Source: Niveispirillum cyanobacteriorum | GTDB taxonomy: Bacteria > Pseudomonadota > Alphaproteobacteria > Azospirillales > Azospirillaceae | Assembly (NCBI RefSeq): GCF_002868735.1 | Contig: NZ_CP025611.1 | Location: forward strand, 1,916,501 to 1,980,500 | DNA length: 64,000 bases | Direction: 5' to 3' | Part shown: in pieces, positions 23,832-32,888 of the stretch | How the letters are laid out: every line of letters begins with the position of its first letter | How positions within the stretch are numbered: position 1 is the first letter of the stretch | The notes under the pieces: model-generated | The model's database searches: none | Seen by the model: only the letters and a program-made list of their open reading frames with translations | Told to the model about the DNA's origin: nothing | Position numbers and translations under genes: made by a program

Positions 23832-26066
23832 TCAGAACGAGTACTTGACGCTGGCCGACACGAAGTCGCGATCGTTGATCAGGTTGAACTTTCCGGCCCC
23901 GAAGAAGTTGGAATAGGCAAGATCGACCGTGATGGTCTCACGCACCAGGGCGCGCAGACCCAGGCTGACAGCCTTGCGGCCTTCGATGAAGTTGCCCAGC
24001 GGCGTCGGCGTGGTGCCGTTCACGTCATGCTGCCAGGAAATCGAAGGGTACAGGTTGACGCCCGGCAGTGCGTTCAGATAGTCGAAGCGGATCGCCGCGC
24101 GGTAACCCCAGGAGAAGGCATCCGCGAAACCATCGGTGGCCAGATCGGCCATGCCGCCACGGCCCACAAAGGCGGCGTTGCCACCCACGACGGTGCCCGG
24201 CCCTTCCAGACGCAGCACAGACTTGTCCGGCATGTCGGAAATCCAGGTGCCACCCACTTCGGTGACGACCACCCACTGATCGGCACCGAAGGCGCGTTCG
24301 AACGCCTTTGTGGCGGTCATCTGTGCCTGGGTGACGTCAAATTCTTCCCAGCCCTGGATGCGCTTGCCGAAGTAACGGCTGGCCAGATCAGCAGTGACGG
24401 CAGCAGCCGTCGTACCCTGGATCACGCCGATCTTCTTAACGATTTGGTTGGTGTTGAACAGGGCGGCAGCGCCCACCGCCGCCTGGTTGGCACCGGTCGT
24501 AGCACCTGCGGCGGCACCTGCCGCCTCAAATGCGGCGCGCGTCCCGCCCGGCGAACCCGGAGCAGCCGCAATACCAGCGCTGATGGCACCAGCGACTGTC
24601 GGGTTGATCGCCTGGATCTGTTCGAAGGTCAGGCCGGTGAAGGGACGAAGAGCCGGATTACCGGCAACTGCGGCAGCCACCGCGCTGTTGAAGGTGGCGC
24701 TGCCCTGTGTACGACCGGCAGCCGCACCAGCAGCCTGACCCTGGGCGATAGAACCCAGGATGGACGGGGCCGCCAGCGTGGCCTGTAGCAGTTCCACGTC
24801 ATCAAGCTGCAGGGGCTGGTCCTTGCGGAAGCTGATTTCGCCCTGCAGCGAGATGCCGAACGGGATGGTCGTGTTGAAGCTGGCGCCAAACAGCTGGATA
24901 TCCTCAGGATATTCCGCGCGGTAAGACGAGTTCTGCGTGAAGGTGGAGGAACTGGCCTGGAACGCCGACAGGCTGCCGACGATAGAGCTCAGCACCGGCA
25001 CGCGTGAATGAAGGTTGGTGTAGTAGAAGCCGAATTCTGTGTTGTTCAACTCTTCGGCAAATATGCGAAGGGCCAGACCGTACTGCCCACTGTCGCTGGG
25101 TGTATCATCCTTAGACCGGGGCACGACAGTGCCAAACGGGGTCAGGGACTGCACGCCACGGAAATTGTTCAGCAGCGGGTTGGGATAACGGTCAACCGGG
25201 AAGACATTACCGCCGGCCACAGCACCCTGGTTCGGGCTATCGGTGAACAGGTAGTTGCCGAAGCCGATGAACAGGCGCTCACCACCTGGCGACGCGGCGT
25301 CGTTGGTGGAGAAGAACGAGCCCGCGGCTTCCGGCTCCGTATTGTCCCACTTGAACTGATAGAAGGCTTCCAGCGAGATATTTTCGTTCAAGGAGAAGTT
25401 GATATCGGCGATGGGAACCGGCAGGAAGCCTTCCTTCAGTTCCGAACCCGGGACGCGCAGGGCGGAAACGTCGATCGGGTTGATGCTGTTGATACCGTTC
25501 TGGATGAACGTGCTCTCACCCCAGCTCAGCACCTGCTTGCCCAGGCGGACGGAGAGGTTGGAGCTGTCACCGACGGCGAAATCGCCATAGACGAAAGCAT
25601 CCAGCAGATCGAAGTCACGACCCACGCGTTCGACCGTATCGGAATTGAAGGCGAAGCGGTTGGTGCGCGCGCCGTTGGTCGACGACTTCTTGGCGTTCAC
25701 GACGTCATAGAAGTAGGTGCCGCGGACGAAGGCACCCAGGTTGCCGTAGCTCAGCTTCAGCTCGTGCGTGGCACGACCGGCCAGCGACACCAGGCCCTTG
25801 TCATAGTTCAGGTTGCCGTTATCGCCATTGATCGAATGGGCACGACCGCCATTGGCGACGCCGATCAGGTCCGGATCGCGGCTCTGGACGCGAAACAGGG
25901 CGCCCATGGTCAGGGTCGTGTCAAAGCTGCCGCTCAACTCACCCCGGTTAAAGCTGACGGCCTGGGCGCTGCCCACCACCAGCATCGGGGCCAGGATGGC
26001 CGCTGCACTCACCCCGGCCAATACCCGGCGGTCCATGCGCACCTGCGGCGTCGATTTGCGTGCCAT
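23832..26066 (-). CDS. DUF1302 family outer-membrane protein with Ala-rich insertion
   Basis: 744 residues. Signal region ends near GSAQAVSF; the mature part is rich in alternating strands and ends in SASVKYSF, an outer-membrane barrel C-terminus. Family marks include FDTTLTMGALFRVQSRDPDL, QVLSWGESTFIQNGINSINPIDVSALRVPGSELKEGFLPV (both shortened in effect: LSWGESTFIQNGINSINP) and LEAFYQFKWDNTEPEAAG. Residues about 428-565 are a low-complexity Ala/Gly insertion (AQGQAAGAAAGRTQG, AAAPGSPGGTRAAFEAAG) that makes it longer than I expect of the family. First gene of the DUF1302-DUF1329-YCF48-MMPL unit, with strong GGAGG ribosome site. Probable channel or passive receptor of the system. Confidence 0.92.
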   Translation of the reverse strand: MARKSTPQVRMDRRVLAGVSAAAILAPMLVVGSAQAVSFNRGELSGSFDTTLTMGALFRVQSRDPDLIGVANGGRAHSINGDNGNLNYDKGLVSLAGRATHELKLSYGNLGAFVRGTYFYDVVNAKKSSTNGARTNRFAFNSDTVERVGRDFDLLDAFVYGDFAVGDSSNLSVRLGKQVLSWGESTFIQNGINSINPIDVSALRVPGSELKEGFLPVPIADINFSLNENISLEAFYQFKWDNTEPEAAGSFFSTNDAASPGGERLFIGFGNYLFTDSPNQGAVAGGNVFPVDRYPNPLLNNFRGVQSLTPFGTVVPRSKDDTPSDSGQYGLALRIFAEELNNTEFGFYYTNLHSRVPVLSSIVGSLSAFQASSSTFTQNSSYRAEYPEDIQLFGASFNTTIPFGISLQGEISFRKDQPLQLDDVELLQATLAAPSILGSIAQGQAAGAAAGRTQGSATFNSAVAAAVAGNPALRPFTGLTFEQIQAINPTVAGAISAGIAAAPGSPGGTRAAFEAAGAAAGATTGANQAAVGAAALFNTNQIVKKIGVIQGTTAAAVTADLASRYFGKRIQGWEEFDVTQAQMTATKAFERAFGADQWVVVTEVGGTWISDMPDKSVLRLEGPGTVVGGNAAFVGRGGMADLATDGFADAFSWGYRAAIRFDYLNALPGVNLYPSISWQHDVNGTTPTPLGNFIEGRKAVSLGLRALVRETITVDLAYSNFFGAGKFNLINDRDFVSASVKYSF

Positions 26067-26394
26067 GCGTTTCCTCCTCGCATCCCATTCTTATCATTCC
26101 CCGGCTATGGGCCGGCGGCCGACCCCATTCTGGAGCCGGGGGAATTTCGCGTAACCTTGTCGTAAAGGCCGCCATGTGGGCACGTCAAGGCTTCTATGCG
26201 CGTTATGTCTCCGGCGGGGTCGTTTGATGCGCGGACTGGCAAAAAAGACACATTTTTTGTCCAGTTTCCAATGGCTTGATCGGATTTGGGGCAGTCCGGT
26301 CAAACGCCCGTTTATTGGGCAACGCTCCCGCGATACGGGTAATTTTGCACTTGCGAATGGCGAAAATGCCTCTCAACCCCTTGTGACGTTTACG
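26067..26394. other. 328-bp intergenic region upstream of the DUF1302 operon
   Basis: Between the stop of the GGDEF-EAL gene and the DUF1302 start, both leftward. It includes a candidate promoter (26160-26188), a run of A/T near 26245-26265, and a TGACGT-TT-ACGTCA inverted repeat overlapping the stop of the upstream gene. No ORF in it looks conserved. Confidence 0.5.
26160..26188 (-). promoter_or_regulatory. Candidate promoter of the DUF1302-DUF1329-YCF48-MMPL unit
   Basis: On the minus strand TTGACG (26188-26183), 17-nt spacer, TTACGA (26165-26160), about 94 bp before the start codon. The -35 is good, the -10 poor; position and spacing are the main support. Confidence 0.33.
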
Positions 26395-29295
26395 TCAACC
26401 TGCAACTTCCAGCACACCATCCGGTTGCAGGAATCGGGTTTCAAGATCGCCCGGCGGCAGCGGTCGGGAGAAGAAGTAGCCCTGAAGCTCATCGCAATGA
26501 TGCAGGCGCAGGAATTCAAGCTGCTCTTCCGTCTCAATCCCCTCCGCCACGACCTTCAGGCCCAATTGGCGGCCCATGGCGATGATGGTGGCGGCGATGG
26601 CACCCGTATCGGCATTGGTCGGCGCCTCGCTGACGAAGGAACGGTCCACCTTCAGTGTGGTGATGGGCAGACGGCGCAGATAGGAGAGCGAGGAATAGCC
26701 GGTGCCGAAATCGTCGATGGCGATTCGGATGCCCCGACCCCGGATTTCGTTCAGCGTATCGGCGATATAGGCCAGGTTGGACATCATCGCCGTTTCGGTG
26801 ATCTCGATCTCCAGCAGTTCCGGCGGCACGCCATATTCCTGGCACAGCGCGAAAACGCGTTCGCCGAACATAGGCGTGGCGATCTGCCGGACGGAGACAT
26901 TGACGGCCACCGGGATGGGCGCAAAGCCGCGCCGGCGCCAGTCCTGAATCTGGGCCAGGGCCGCACGCATGACCCATTCGCCCAGCGGCACGATCAGGCC
27001 AGTTTCTTCCGCCACCGGAATGAATTTGCCCGGCGGGATCATGCCGATCTCCGGGTGCTGCCAACGGATCAGGGCTTCCACACCCACCGCCTTCATGTCG
27101 CCCATGGCGATCTTCGGCTGGTAATGCAGGAAGAACTGGCCCTGTTCAAGCGCCTCGCGCAGGGAATGTTCGAGCGACAGGCGGGCCACCGCCGCCTCGT
27201 TCATTTCCGGCGTGAAGAAGCGGTAGCCATTGCCGCCCGACGCCTTGGCATTGTGCATCGCCGTATCGGCATCACGCATCAGCGCATGGAAATCCGCGCC
27301 ATCGCCGGGGAACAAGGCGATACCGATGGAGGTGGTGACGAACAGCTGCTGACCATCGATGCCGAAGGGGCGCGACAGGCTGACCAGGATGGTCTCCGCC
27401 ACGCGGGCCGCCATCTGCGGATCGGGCAGATCCTCCGCCACGATCAGGAATTCATCGGCACCCAGGCGGCCCACCGTATCGGCGGCCCGCACGCAGCTTC
27501 CCAGCCGCTGCGCCAGCGCGCGCAGCAGCTTGTCGCCCGCCTGATGGCCCAGACTGTCATTGACCAGCTTAAACCGGTCCACGTCCAGCAGCAGGACGGC
27601 CACCGCCGTGCCCTTGCGCCCGGCATGGGCCAGGGCATGCTGCAACCGGTCCTGCACCAGCGTACGGTTGGGAAGCCCTGTCAGCGGGTCATGCGTACTG
27701 ACATACATCAGCTGTTCTTCGAACCGCTTGCGGTCCGACACGTCGGTCATTGTGCCCGTGAAGCGCAGGGGACGCCCGCTATCATCGCGAATAGCCTGAC
27801 CACGCGCCTCAATCCAGACCCAGGAACCGTCGCGGTGGCGCAGGCGGTAAAGCGACAGATAATCGCCCACCTCCCCGTTCAGGTAGCGCTCGATCTGGTT
27901 CTGCGCCATGTCCTTGTCATCGGGATGCAGCAGCCCGTCGAACAGCTTGTTGGCATACATCGCGTCGACCGCATCATATCCCAGCATCTCGATGAACTCG
28001 GGCGACCACCAATAGGTGCCCTTGGTGTAGGAATTGTCGAACACGCCGGACCGGGTGGCGCGCACAGCCAGCTTCAGCCGCTCCTCGCTTTCGCGCAGGG
28101 CTTGTTCGGCACGCTTGCGCTGGGTGATGTCCTGCACCACGCAGATGGCGGTACGACGGTCGCCCAGGCGCATCTGGCTGACGCCGAAGGCCATGGCGAA
28201 AACCTCGCCCTGGCGGCGGCGGCCCTGGATTTCGGCACGGTTGTCGGGGCGCTGCTCCTCCTCCGACCGGCGCAGACAGGCCATCAGGGCCACGGCCACG
28301 CGGGTCCAGTCGCGCTCCTCGATCAGGGTGACGAAGGGCTGTCCCACCGCCTCGCCATCGGCATAGCCGAACAGCGCCTCGGCAGCGCTGTTCATGGTTT
28401 CGATACGCAGATCCTCGTCCAGCGTGATGATGCCGTCAGCGACATTGTCCATGATGCCGGACAGACGCGTTTCACGCTCACGCAGGGCATGTTCGGCCCG
28501 TACCCGTTCGACCAGCGAATGGTCGAACTGCACCAGCACCTCATTGATGGTCTTGGCCAACAGGCCCAGTTCATCATCCTCGTGCCGCTTCGGCACGGAC
28601 AGAAGCTTGTCGGCCGGGTGCCGTGGGTTAATCTCCGCGATGGCCGAAGACATGCGCAGGAAGGGCTTGGTCAGGGTGGAATAGAACATCACCACCAGGA
28701 TCAGAGCCAGCGCCACGGTCCAGATGATGCCCGTAGACAGCACCACGCCCGACCGGCGGAAGAATTCCTGCGCAATCAGGAACCGGTCGATGGAGACGCG
28801 CAGTTCACCGACATTCTGGTTATGCCGCTCGATCACCAGCGGGATGGAGTAGGTCTTCTCCACCGGCAACAGCATCTCCGCCAGCCATTTCAGCTGCCCC
28901 TCCGCCTGGGGACGTTCACGGGCAGCCAGCTGATTGCCGAAATCCTCCAGAATGACGGCGCGGTAGATGGGCTTATATTCGAAAAGACCGGTGACGACGC
29001 GATCGGCCAGCGCCTGGTCGAAGGAATAGGCGCTCTCCGCCGCCGCCTCGCGCATGATCGAAAGCACCTGGCGGACCAGCTGGTCAGACTGCCGTTCCAT
29101 ATCCAGAAGGTCGATGGTGATCTGAGCCGTGGACAGGACCAGACCCAGCATCAGGGTGACCAGTGCGGTGTTGCGCGCCTGCTTGAAAGACAAGCGTTTA
29201 CGCAGCGGCACCCGCGCCACCGCAGCCGTCTCCGCCGTCCCGCTTTCCGGCAGGATGTCCGTCTCGGCCTGTTCAGGCGGTAACGTCGCTTTCAT
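26395..29295 (-). CDS. Membrane PAS-PAS-GGDEF-EAL protein (c-di-GMP turnover)
   Basis: 966 residues from ATG 29295 (AAGGTG upstream); an ATG at 29340 gives 981. Two TM segments at about 38-62 and 180-205 enclose a periplasmic sensor; a HAMP-like linker, PAS1 (about 275-390), PAS2 of PAS_3 type (about 405-525), GGDEF (about 525-690) and EAL (about 708-960) follow. The cyclase signature reads GADEF rather than GGDEF, so synthesis may be weak or lost. The EAL side is complete: VEALIRW, NVSVRQ, EIEITE, DDFGTGYSS, KVDRSFV, AEGIETEEQ. I expect a phosphodiesterase with a regulatory GGDEF. Single gene, divergent from the reductase at 29623. Confidence 0.94.
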   Translation of the reverse strand: MKATLPPEQAETDILPESGTAETAAVARVPLRKRLSFKQARNTALVTLMLGLVLSTAQITIDLLDMERQSDQLVRQVLSIMREAAAESAYSFDQALADRVVTGLFEYKPIYRAVILEDFGNQLAARERPQAEGQLKWLAEMLLPVEKTYSIPLVIERHNQNVGELRVSIDRFLIAQEFFRRSGVVLSTGIIWTVALALILVVMFYSTLTKPFLRMSSAIAEINPRHPADKLLSVPKRHEDDELGLLAKTINEVLVQFDHSLVERVRAEHALRERETRLSGIMDNVADGIITLDEDLRIETMNSAAEALFGYADGEAVGQPFVTLIEERDWTRVAVALMACLRRSEEEQRPDNRAEIQGRRRQGEVFAMAFGVSQMRLGDRRTAICVVQDITQRKRAEQALRESEERLKLAVRATRSGVFDNSYTKGTYWWSPEFIEMLGYDAVDAMYANKLFDGLLHPDDKDMAQNQIERYLNGEVGDYLSLYRLRHRDGSWVWIEARGQAIRDDSGRPLRFTGTMTDVSDRKRFEEQLMYVSTHDPLTGLPNRTLVQDRLQHALAHAGRKGTAVAVLLLDVDRFKLVNDSLGHQAGDKLLRALAQRLGSCVRAADTVGRLGADEFLIVAEDLPDPQMAARVAETILVSLSRPFGIDGQQLFVTTSIGIALFPGDGADFHALMRDADTAMHNAKASGGNGYRFFTPEMNEAAVARLSLEHSLREALEQGQFFLHYQPKIAMGDMKAVGVEALIRWQHPEIGMIPPGKFIPVAEETGLIVPLGEWVMRAALAQIQDWRRRGFAPIPVAVNVSVRQIATPMFGERVFALCQEYGVPPELLEIEITETAMMSNLAYIADTLNEIRGRGIRIAIDDFGTGYSSLSYLRRLPITTLKVDRSFVSEAPTNADTGAIAATIIAMGRQLGLKVVAEGIETEEQLEFLRLHHCDELQGYFFSRPLPPGDLETRFLQPDGVLEVAG

Positions 29296-29622
29296 CCACA
29301 CCTTAGCACCAAAATCCGCCGCCGGGTCCCCATCGCCCATGCCTTGGATGCCCCAACGGCGCGCAAAGCCAGCCCATGGCCGAAATCTTCACGCATATTC
29401 GGAGGATAGTCTGCCTTCATGTGCTGGGATATGACAATCCCTTTAGCTTGAAAGTCTTCACACACCATCGCGGGACCGGGGACTGGCCTGTCAGCCGCTT
29501 TATTCAGGCAAGCGGAAAATCAGACCATAAGGACGGCCCATGCCTGATATCGCTCGATTTTCCGTCGAATCGATGGCGATGCGGATGGTATGAAGGCGCC
29601 GCAGATGTGCGGGGAGAAGGCA
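29296..29622. other. 327-bp intergenic region between divergent GGDEF-EAL and reductase genes
   Basis: Moderately AT-rich around 29395-29470. Presumably holds two divergent promoters. Apart from the ribosome site GGGGAGAAGG before the reductase I see no clear operator, repeat or RNA gene. Confidence 0.45.
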
Positions 29623-30537
29623 ATGCGTATCCTGTTTCTGGGTGCTGGCGGGGTCGGCGGCTATTTCGGCGGACGGCTGATGGAGGCTGGGGCCAATGTC
29701 ACCTTCCTGGTGCGGCCCCGCCGCCAGGCGCAGCTGATGGAGAACTGGCTGCGGGTGGAAAGCCCGCATGGCAATATCCGCGTACCGGCCCAGACCGTGA
29801 CCAAGGCGCGCAAGCCCTATGATCTGGTGATCCTGACCTGCAAGGCCTGGGACCTGGACGCCGCCATCGACAGCGTCATGCCTGCCATGGGGCCTGACAG
29901 CATCCTGATGCCGCTCTTAAACGGGGTGCGGCATATGGAGGTGCTGGATACGGCCTTCGGGCGCGAACGGGTGATGGGCGGGCTGTGCCACATGCCGATC
30001 ACGCTGGATGAACAGGGCACCATCCACCACCTGTCCACCATCCATAAACTGGTTTTCGGCGCCCGGCATGCAGTGCAGCAGGCGACGGTTGCCGCGTTGG
30101 CCGATGCTTTCCGCCCCACCTGTGTGGACTGGCATATGTCCGACACCATCATGCTGGACCTGTGGGAGAAATATTTCTTCCTGGCGACGCTGGCCGGCTC
30201 CACCTGCCTGATGCGTGGCTCCGTCGGGGCCATCAACCGGCAGCCGGGGGGAACGGATTTCATGAAGGCGCTGCTGGCCGAATGCGCCGCCGTGGCTACC
30301 GCTGAAGGGTACGCGCCCCGCCCTGCCCTGCTGGATGAATATGGCGCGCAGATCGTGGATGCGGGCAGCAAGGTCAACGCCTCCATGGCCCGCGACGTGG
30401 CCAAGGGTGGCCGGACAGAAGCCGAGCATATCCTCGGGCATATGGCGGCACGGGCGCGGGCGCATGGCGTGGCAACGCCGCTGCTGGATTTGGCCCTGCT
30501 GCATCTGCGGGTGCATGAGGAGGGGTTGGCCTCTTAA
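29623..30537 (+). CDS. 2-dehydropantoate 2-reductase family protein (PanE/ApbA-like)
   Basis: 304 residues. The N-terminal NADP-binding motif is MRILFLGAGGVGGYFGGRL; the catalytic Lys lies in the helical domain near LDLWEKYFFLATLAGST, and the substrate-site Ser/Asn region is GSKVNASMARDVAKGGRTE with the conserved E. The family includes true ketopantoate reductases (coenzyme A synthesis) and many paralogs of unknown substrate, so panE itself is not certain. ATG 29623 has GGGGAGAAGG upstream; the start at 29590 is rejected. It is 125 bp upstream of livH on the same strand, which hints at a link to branched-chain keto-acid or amino-acid metabolism. Confidence 0.9.
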   Translation: MRILFLGAGGVGGYFGGRLMEAGANVTFLVRPRRQAQLMENWLRVESPHGNIRVPAQTVTKARKPYDLVILTCKAWDLDAAIDSVMPAMGPDSILMPLLNGVRHMEVLDTAFGRERVMGGLCHMPITLDEQGTIHHLSTIHKLVFGARHAVQQATVAALADAFRPTCVDWHMSDTIMLDLWEKYFFLATLAGSTCLMRGSVGAINRQPGGTDFMKALLAECAAVATAEGYAPRPALLDEYGAQIVDAGSKVNASMARDVAKGGRTEAEHILGHMAARARAHGVATPLLDLALLHLRVHEEGLAS

Positions 30538-30662
30538 CGTCAATAAATCTCCCCCAAGCACCCTTGCTGCCCCCCGCCCCCTTCCGCTACGGTGGCGCAC
30601 CTTCGCCGGTGCAAGCCCCACCAAAGAGAAAGGGGCAGCCGGCCAATTCGGACTGGGGGCAC

Positions 30663-31592
30663 ATGGACGCGTCAGCGCTGGGGACGTTTCTCCAATACCT
30701 CATCAATGGCCTTGCGTTGGGGGCCATTTATGGGTTGATCGCCATCGGATACACGATGGTGTACGGCATCATCCGCATGATCAATTTCGCCCATGGCGAG
30801 ATTTATATGATCGGCGCCTTTGTCGCGGTCACCACCTTCTCCATCCTGGCGGCGGCCGGGGTGACGTCGGTACCGCTGGCGCTGCTGCTGGTGCTGGTTA
30901 TGGCCATCGCCTTCACCGCCGCCTATGGCTGGACGGTGGAACGGGTGGCCTATCGGCCCCTGCGCGGCGCACCGAAACTGGCGCCGTTGATCAGCGCCAT
31001 CGGCATGTCGATCCTGCTTCAGAACTACGTCATGCAGACGCAGGGTGCGCGGCCCAAGCCGCTGGCGCCTGTCATGAATGGCGGCGTGACGCTGTGGCAG
31101 GGCGACGGGTTTGCGGTGAACGTCTCCTACATTCAGCTGTTCATCATCCTGCTGACCGTGGCCCTGATGCTGGGCTTCACCCAGATGATCAACCGCACTG
31201 CCCTTGGCCGGGCCCAGCGCGCGTGCGAGCAGGACCGCACTATGGCAGGCCTGCTGGGCATCAATGTCGACCGCACCATCAGCCTGACCTTCGTGATGGG
31301 GGCGGCGCTCGCCGCTGTGGCCGGCGTACTGGTCACCATGTATTACGGGGTGATCGATTTCTATATCGGCTTCCTGGCCGGCATGAAGGCCTTTACCGCT
31401 GCCGTGCTGGGCGGCATTGGCAGCCTGCCGGGTGCCATGCTGGGTGGGTTGCTGATCGGGCTGATTGAGGCGTTTTTCACCGGCTATGTGTCGGGTGCCT
31501 ACAAGGATGTCGCCTCCTTCTCCGTGCTGATCCTGGTGCTGGTCTTCCGGCCCACGGGCCTGCTGGGCCGCCCCGATATCGAGAAGGTGTGA
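30663..31592 (+). CDS. livH: Branched-chain amino acid ABC transporter permease LivH
   Basis: 309 residues, hydrophobic throughout with about 8 membrane segments. Signatures: LINGLALGAIYGLIAIGYTMVYGIIRMINFAHGE (here two overlapping blocks, LALGAIYGLIAIGYTM and IRMINFAHGE), AYRPLRGAPKLAPLISAIG, and the EAA-like loop RACEQDRTMAGLLGINVDRTI. The start at 30663 (MDASALGTFLQY) follows a GGGGGCAC site; the extension from 30564 is Pro-rich and not part of the family. It pairs with LivM to form the channel of a HAAT-family importer. livM begins 3 nt after its stop. Confidence 0.94.
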   Translation: MDASALGTFLQYLINGLALGAIYGLIAIGYTMVYGIIRMINFAHGEIYMIGAFVAVTTFSILAAAGVTSVPLALLLVLVMAIAFTAAYGWTVERVAYRPLRGAPKLAPLISAIGMSILLQNYVMQTQGARPKPLAPVMNGGVTLWQGDGFAVNVSYIQLFIILLTVALMLGFTQMINRTALGRAQRACEQDRTMAGLLGINVDRTISLTFVMGAALAAVAGVLVTMYYGVIDFYIGFLAGMKAFTAAVLGGIGSLPGAMLGGLLIGLIEAFFTGYVSGAYKDVASFSVLILVLVFRPTGLLGRPDIEKV

Positions 31593-31595
31593 CCC

Positions 31596-32888
31596 ATGGC
31601 CAACTCGATCCAAAACCATCTGAAGGCCAGCATCATCGCCGGCCTTGTCGCCATGGTCCTGGCCGTTCCCTTCATCGGCCTTTACACCGTCTCCACCGAT
31701 CAGGGTCTGGTGGTGCAGACCCGCTGGCCCTGGGTCTTCTGGTCCGGCCTGATCGTGCTGGGCGGCAGTCTTGCCATGGCACTGGTGCGCGACGCACTGG
31801 CCGCGCGGCGTGCCGCCAAACCGAAGCTGGCCGCCGGGACCAAGCCCAAGCGGGACGACGCCCTGACGGCCAAGCTGTCCAAGGGTTTTGCCGTCGGCAT
31901 CACCCTGTTCGCCATCACCTTACCCTTCATGCCTTTTTCCGACCGCTACATCATGGATGTTGGCACCACCGTGCTGATCTATGTGCTGCTGGGCATGGGC
32001 CTGAATGTGACCGTGGGTCTGGCGGGTCTGCTGGACCTCGGCTTCGTCGCCTTTTACGCCATCGGCGCCTACAGCTTCGCCATCCTGTCCACGACGCTGG
32101 GCTGGGGCTTCTGGATCTGCCTGCCGCTCTCAGGCTTGATAGCGGCCCTGTTCGGGGTGCTGCTATCGCTGCCCATCCTGCGCCTGCGCGGCGACTATCT
32201 GGCCATCGTCACCCTGGGCTTTGGCGAGATCACGCGCATCGTGATCCTGAACTGGCAGAGCTTCACGGGCGGTCCCGCCGGCATTTCCGGCATTCCGCGC
32301 CCCAGCCTGTTCGGCATGTCCTTTGACCGCCGCCCGCCGGAGGGGCTGACCTCCTTCCATGAGATCACCGGCATCACCTTCTCTGGCGAACACCGGCTGA
32401 TCTTCCTCTATTTCATCGCCCTGACCCTGGTGCTGGCCGCCGCCTGGGTGATCAGGCGCCTTCGCGCCCTGCCCGTGGGCCGGGCGTGGGAAGCGTTGCG
32501 TGAGGATGAAATCGCCTGCCGCTCGCTGGGCATCAACCCCACCGCGTCCAAGGTCTCGGCCTATGCGGTGGGCGGCATGCTGGGTGGCTTCGCCGGCTGC
32601 TTCTTCGCAGCGCGGCAGGGCTTCGTGTCACCGGAAAGCTTCACCTTCATGGAAAGCGCCCTGATCCTGGCCATCGTGGTGCTGGGCGGGTTGGGCAGCC
32701 AGATCGGCGTGGTCATCGCGGCCCTGTTCATCGTGCTGCTGCCGGAAGTGGGACGTGAGTTTGCTGATTTCCGCATGATCGTGTTCGGCATTGCCATGAT
32801 CGCCATCATGGTCTGGCGTCCCGGCGGCTTGCTGTCACAGCGCGTGCCCACCATCCGCCTGTCCAGCCAGAAGGGAGACGCGGCATGA
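31596..32888 (+). CDS. livM: Branched-chain amino acid ABC transporter permease LivM
   Basis: 430 residues. An N-terminal region of about 110 residues with two TM segments and a basic loop (RRAAKPKLAAGTKPKRDD) precedes the LivM core: GLNVTVGLAGLLDLGFVAFYAIGAY, LRGDYLAIVTLGFGEI, GGPAGISGIPRP, and REDEIACRSLGINPTASKVSAYAVGG as the ATPase-coupling loop. Extended N-termini of this kind are usual for proteobacterial LivM. Its last 4 bp overlap the livG start (ATGA), indicating translational coupling. Confidence 0.95.
   Translation: MANSIQNHLKASIIAGLVAMVLAVPFIGLYTVSTDQGLVVQTRWPWVFWSGLIVLGGSLAMALVRDALAARRAAKPKLAAGTKPKRDDALTAKLSKGFAVGITLFAITLPFMPFSDRYIMDVGTTVLIYVLLGMGLNVTVGLAGLLDLGFVAFYAIGAYSFAILSTTLGWGFWICLPLSGLIAALFGVLLSLPILRLRGDYLAIVTLGFGEITRIVILNWQSFTGGPAGISGIPRPSLFGMSFDRRPPEGLTSFHEITGITFSGEHRLIFLYFIALTLVLAAAWVIRRLRALPVGRAWEALREDEIACRSLGINPTASKVSAYAVGGMLGGFAGCFFAARQGFVSPESFTFMESALILAIVVLGGLGSQIGVVIAALFIVLLPEVGREFADFRMIVFGIAMIAIMVWRPGGLLSQRVPTIRLSSQKGDAA

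Noticed and set aside
26384-26397. TGACGT-TT-ACGTCA inverted repeat
   Set aside because: Short arms and it overlaps the stop codon of the GGDEF-EAL gene; likely chance, no gene starts just beside it on the right strand.
26176-29283. Very long rightward ORF (over 1000 codons) antisense to the GGDEF-EAL gene
   Set aside because: The sense strand encodes clear PAS, GGDEF and EAL motifs; the antisense frame is open only because of codon bias.
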